Of a stretch of DNA of 64,000 bases, positions 62,326 through 64,000 are shown in pieces. The position numbers were made by a program, and so were the translations under genes. The stretch is from Frigoribacterium faeni. GTDB lineage: Bacteria; Actinomycetota; Actinomycetes; Actinomycetales; Microbacteriaceae. Positions within the stretch are counted from its first letter, which is position 1. Each line of letters starts with the position of its first letter. The notes under the pieces are model-generated. The model was not told where the DNA came from. It worked only from the letters and a program-made list of their open reading frames with translations, and made no database searches. Location of the stretch: NCBI RefSeq assembly GCF_007988805.1, contig NZ_BJUV01000002.1, positions 62,001-126,000 on the forward strand, in the 5' to 3' direction.

Positions 62326-63450
62326 TCAGATGGGTCGGATGATGCCGTTGTCGGGCGCCGACACGTCGTACTTGACCGAGGCCGACGGATCGCGGGACGC
62401 CTGATCGGCCATCAGCCCCGCGAGCACCTGCGCCTTCTTCTCGGAGTGCTCGGCGCTGCCCCAGACGACCTTCTGCCCCGACGACAGCGTCAGCGCGACG
62501 TCGTCGGCGGTCGAGGCCGTCGCCGAGTCGACCGTGGACCGCAGGTTCACCGGCAGGGACAGCAGGACCTCCGCCGCCGACCGGAAGGCCGTCCCGTCGA
62601 GCGGGGCACCCCCGACGTCGACCAGCGGGACGCCCTCCTGCCGGGCGTCGAGCCGTTGCACGACGATGCCTGCGGGATCGACCAGCTCGAAGGCGTCGCC
62701 GTCCGCGACGGTCGCGATCGGCTGCCGCTCGGTGATCCGGATGACGAGCGTGTGGGGCGGCGCCGTCTCGGTCACGTAGCTCGCGATCAGAGGGAACGCC
62801 TCGAGCTCGCGCGTGATCCGGTCGAAGTCGATCCGGGCGAGGGGCGTTCCGAGCTGACCGTCGACGGCGTCCTGCACGGCTCCGGCGTCGACGCGGTCGG
62901 TGCCGTCGACGGTGATGGTCTGCAACGACAGCAACGGGGAGAAGACGGCGACGCCGACCGACGCCCCGAGGAGGAGCGCGACCACCGCCACCGACACCCA
63001 CGTCGCGCGCCGGTGTCGCGAGCGGCGGGTGAACCGGCGGACCTCCTGACGCTCGGCGCGATGACGCTCTCTCGATGCGCGGCGACTCGCTCGACGGGCC
63101 ATCGCCGCACGACGACGGGCCTCGTCGCGAGGACTGTCGGCCCTGTCGAGGTACACCGGCTCGGGCGACGGACGCGCCGTTCCCCCGGCCGACGACGACC
63201 CGTCGCCGCGATCGGACGCCTCACCGTCGGAGGAGAGGTCGCGTGCGGCACCGGAGTCTCGAGAGGCGGGATCGATCGGCTCGTCGACCCGCGCCTCCTC
63301 GGCCCGGTCGGAGGACCGCCCGGCTCGCAGCGCCGAGAGGCGACCGAGGACGGACGGGCGGCTCGCCGGCGAGTCGACGGCGCCGTCGTCCGACGGCTCG
63401 GCCGGATCCGGGCGGCGGGCGGACGGGTCGAAGCCCTCCGGCCGCTTCAC
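62326..63450 (-). CDS. ftsQ: Cell division protein FtsQ/DivIB
   Basis: A 374-residue single-pass divisome protein. A long charged cytoplasmic N-terminus (about 140 residues, rich in Arg, Asp and Ser) precedes one transmembrane helix (VAVVALLLGASVGVAVFSPL). The extracellular POTRA domain follows (LSLQTITVDGTDRVDAGAVQ; PLIASYVTETAPPHTLVIRI), then the beta domain with FRSAAEVLLSLPVNLRSTVD. The start is GTG. It bridges FtsB/FtsL and the septal synthase. ftsZ lies 137 nt downstream. Confidence 0.92.
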   Translation of the reverse strand: MKRPEGFDPSARRPDPAEPSDDGAVDSPASRPSVLGRLSALRAGRSSDRAEEARVDEPIDPASRDSGAARDLSSDGEASDRGDGSSSAGGTARPSPEPVYLDRADSPRDEARRRAAMARRASRRASRERHRAERQEVRRFTRRSRHRRATWVSVAVVALLLGASVGVAVFSPLLSLQTITVDGTDRVDAGAVQDAVDGQLGTPLARIDFDRITRELEAFPLIASYVTETAPPHTLVIRITERQPIATVADGDAFELVDPAGIVVQRLDARQEGVPLVDVGGAPLDGTAFRSAAEVLLSLPVNLRSTVDSATASTADDVALTLSSGQKVVWGSAEHSEKKAQVLAGLMADQASRDPSASVKYDVSAPDNGIIRPI

Positions 63451-63484
63451 GGCCGGCCCCTCCCCTGGAGAACGGACGACCGGC

Positions 63485-64000
63485 TCACGCCTCGGTCTCC
63501 TCCGAGACGGGGTCGACCGGGGCCGCCGCGGCGTCGAGGGCCCCCAGCAGCTGCGGGACGATCCGGTAGACGTCGCCGCAGCCGAGCGTGATGACGAAGT
63601 CGCCGGCTCGGGCGACGGCGGCGGTCCGCTCGGCGGCCTCCTGCCAGTCGGCCACGAAGTCGACCCGCGAGGGGTCGGCGAACCGCTCGGACACGAGCGC
63701 GCCGGTCACTCCGGGCTCGGGGTCCTCCCGGGCGCCGTAGACGTCGAGGACGATGGTGTGGTCCGCCAGCGACTCGTACGTCTCGGCGAAGTCGCCGGCC
63801 ATGAGGCGCGTCCGGCTGTAGAGGTGAGGCTGGTGGACCGCGATGAGGCGCCCCTCGCCGACCACGGAACGCGCCGCCTGGAGAGCCGCGGCCACCTCGG
63901 TCGGGTGATGCGCGTAGTCGTCGTAGACGCTGACCCCGGCGACGGTGCCGTGCAGCTCGAAGCGGCGTTCGGTTCCGCCGAAGGTCTCGAGCCCGGCGAT
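63485..64000 (-). CDS. murC: UDP-N-acetylmuramate--L-alanine ligase, C-terminal part
   Basis: The last 171 codons of a gene that runs off the right edge; the frame is open to base 64000. The Mur ligase C-terminal domain is clear: [60 protein letters not shown] and a terminal [15 protein letters not shown]. MurC attaches L-alanine to UDP-MurNAc with ATP in cytosolic peptidoglycan precursor synthesis. It lies 34 nt upstream of ftsQ in the canonical murC-ftsQ-ftsZ order. Confidence 0.95.
   Translation of the reverse strand: MAGLETFGGTERRFELHGTVAGVSVYDDYAHHPTEVAAALQAARSVVGEGRLIAVHQPHLYSRTRLMAGDFAETYESLADHTIVLDVYGAREDPEPGVTGALVSERFADPSRVDFVADWQEAAERTAAVARAGDFVITLGCGDVYRIVPQLLGALDAAAAPVDPVSEETEA

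Overview
This window is chromosomal backbone DNA from a very high-GC Gram-positive actinobacterium, most likely a member of the Microbacteriaceae (Micrococcales). The evidence is a mycothiol ligase (mshC), PafB/PafC, RbpA, Wag31-type DivIVA and SepF, an aa3/bc1 respiratory supercomplex with a diheme cytochrome c, many GTG and TTG starts, and genes whose -10 hexamer sits 6-9 nt before the start codon (leaderless mRNA). I see no phage, transposon, plasmid or CRISPR locus.

Layout. 1-6.0 kb: a possible N-heterocycle/ureide utilisation cluster (flavin monooxygenase, XRE-cupin regulator, NCS1 permease, Asp/Glu-hydantoin racemase, MFS exporter). 6.0-9.0 kb: NDH-2, a small acidic protein, an aldo/keto reductase and tRNA-Leu(GAG). 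9.1-16.2 kb: M20 peptidase, uppP-mshC, a response regulator whose reading frame is broken beside a heptanucleotide repeat, PAC2 protein, HAD phosphatase and trmI. 16.3-24.6 kb: tandem-FKBP lipoprotein, pafB-pafC-tatA-tatC-helY and lnt. In mycobacteria this locus also holds the Pup-proteasome genes; none lies between trmI and pafB here. 24.6-31.7 kb: rbpA, a GDPD-SPFH-NfeD operon, SDR-Nudix, an unknown protein, and a folE-folP-like-ribD-like operon without folB/folK. 31.7-36.7 kb: dhaKLM facing away from glpF-glpK across a 14-bp palindrome, a dihydroxyacetone/glycerol module.

36.8-47.5 kb: trpD, then ctaE-qcrC-qcrA-qcrB facing ctaC-ctaD-ctaF across a 1.6-kb gap with no credible gene but four tandem-repeat tracts; erpA follows. 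47.5-53.2 kb: M20 dipeptidase, DUF3043 membrane protein, pyrD-nrdR, hisD and a flavin reductase. 53.2-64 kb, all on the minus strand: dnaE, rluD, lspA, divIVA, yggT, sepF, yggS, ftsZ, ftsQ and the 3' end of murC, which is the distal division and cell-wall cluster.

The items most worth a second look are: (1) the (CCTCGCA)x3 tract directly after the start codon of the response regulator, where loss of one unit restores the frame; (2) the minisatellite-rich gap between qcrB and ctaF; (3) the folE/FolP2-like/RibD-like operon; (4) operator-like repeats in front of the XRE-cupin/NCS1 and dha/glp genes; and (5) the set of leaderless promoters, including one overlapping back-to-back -10 pair.
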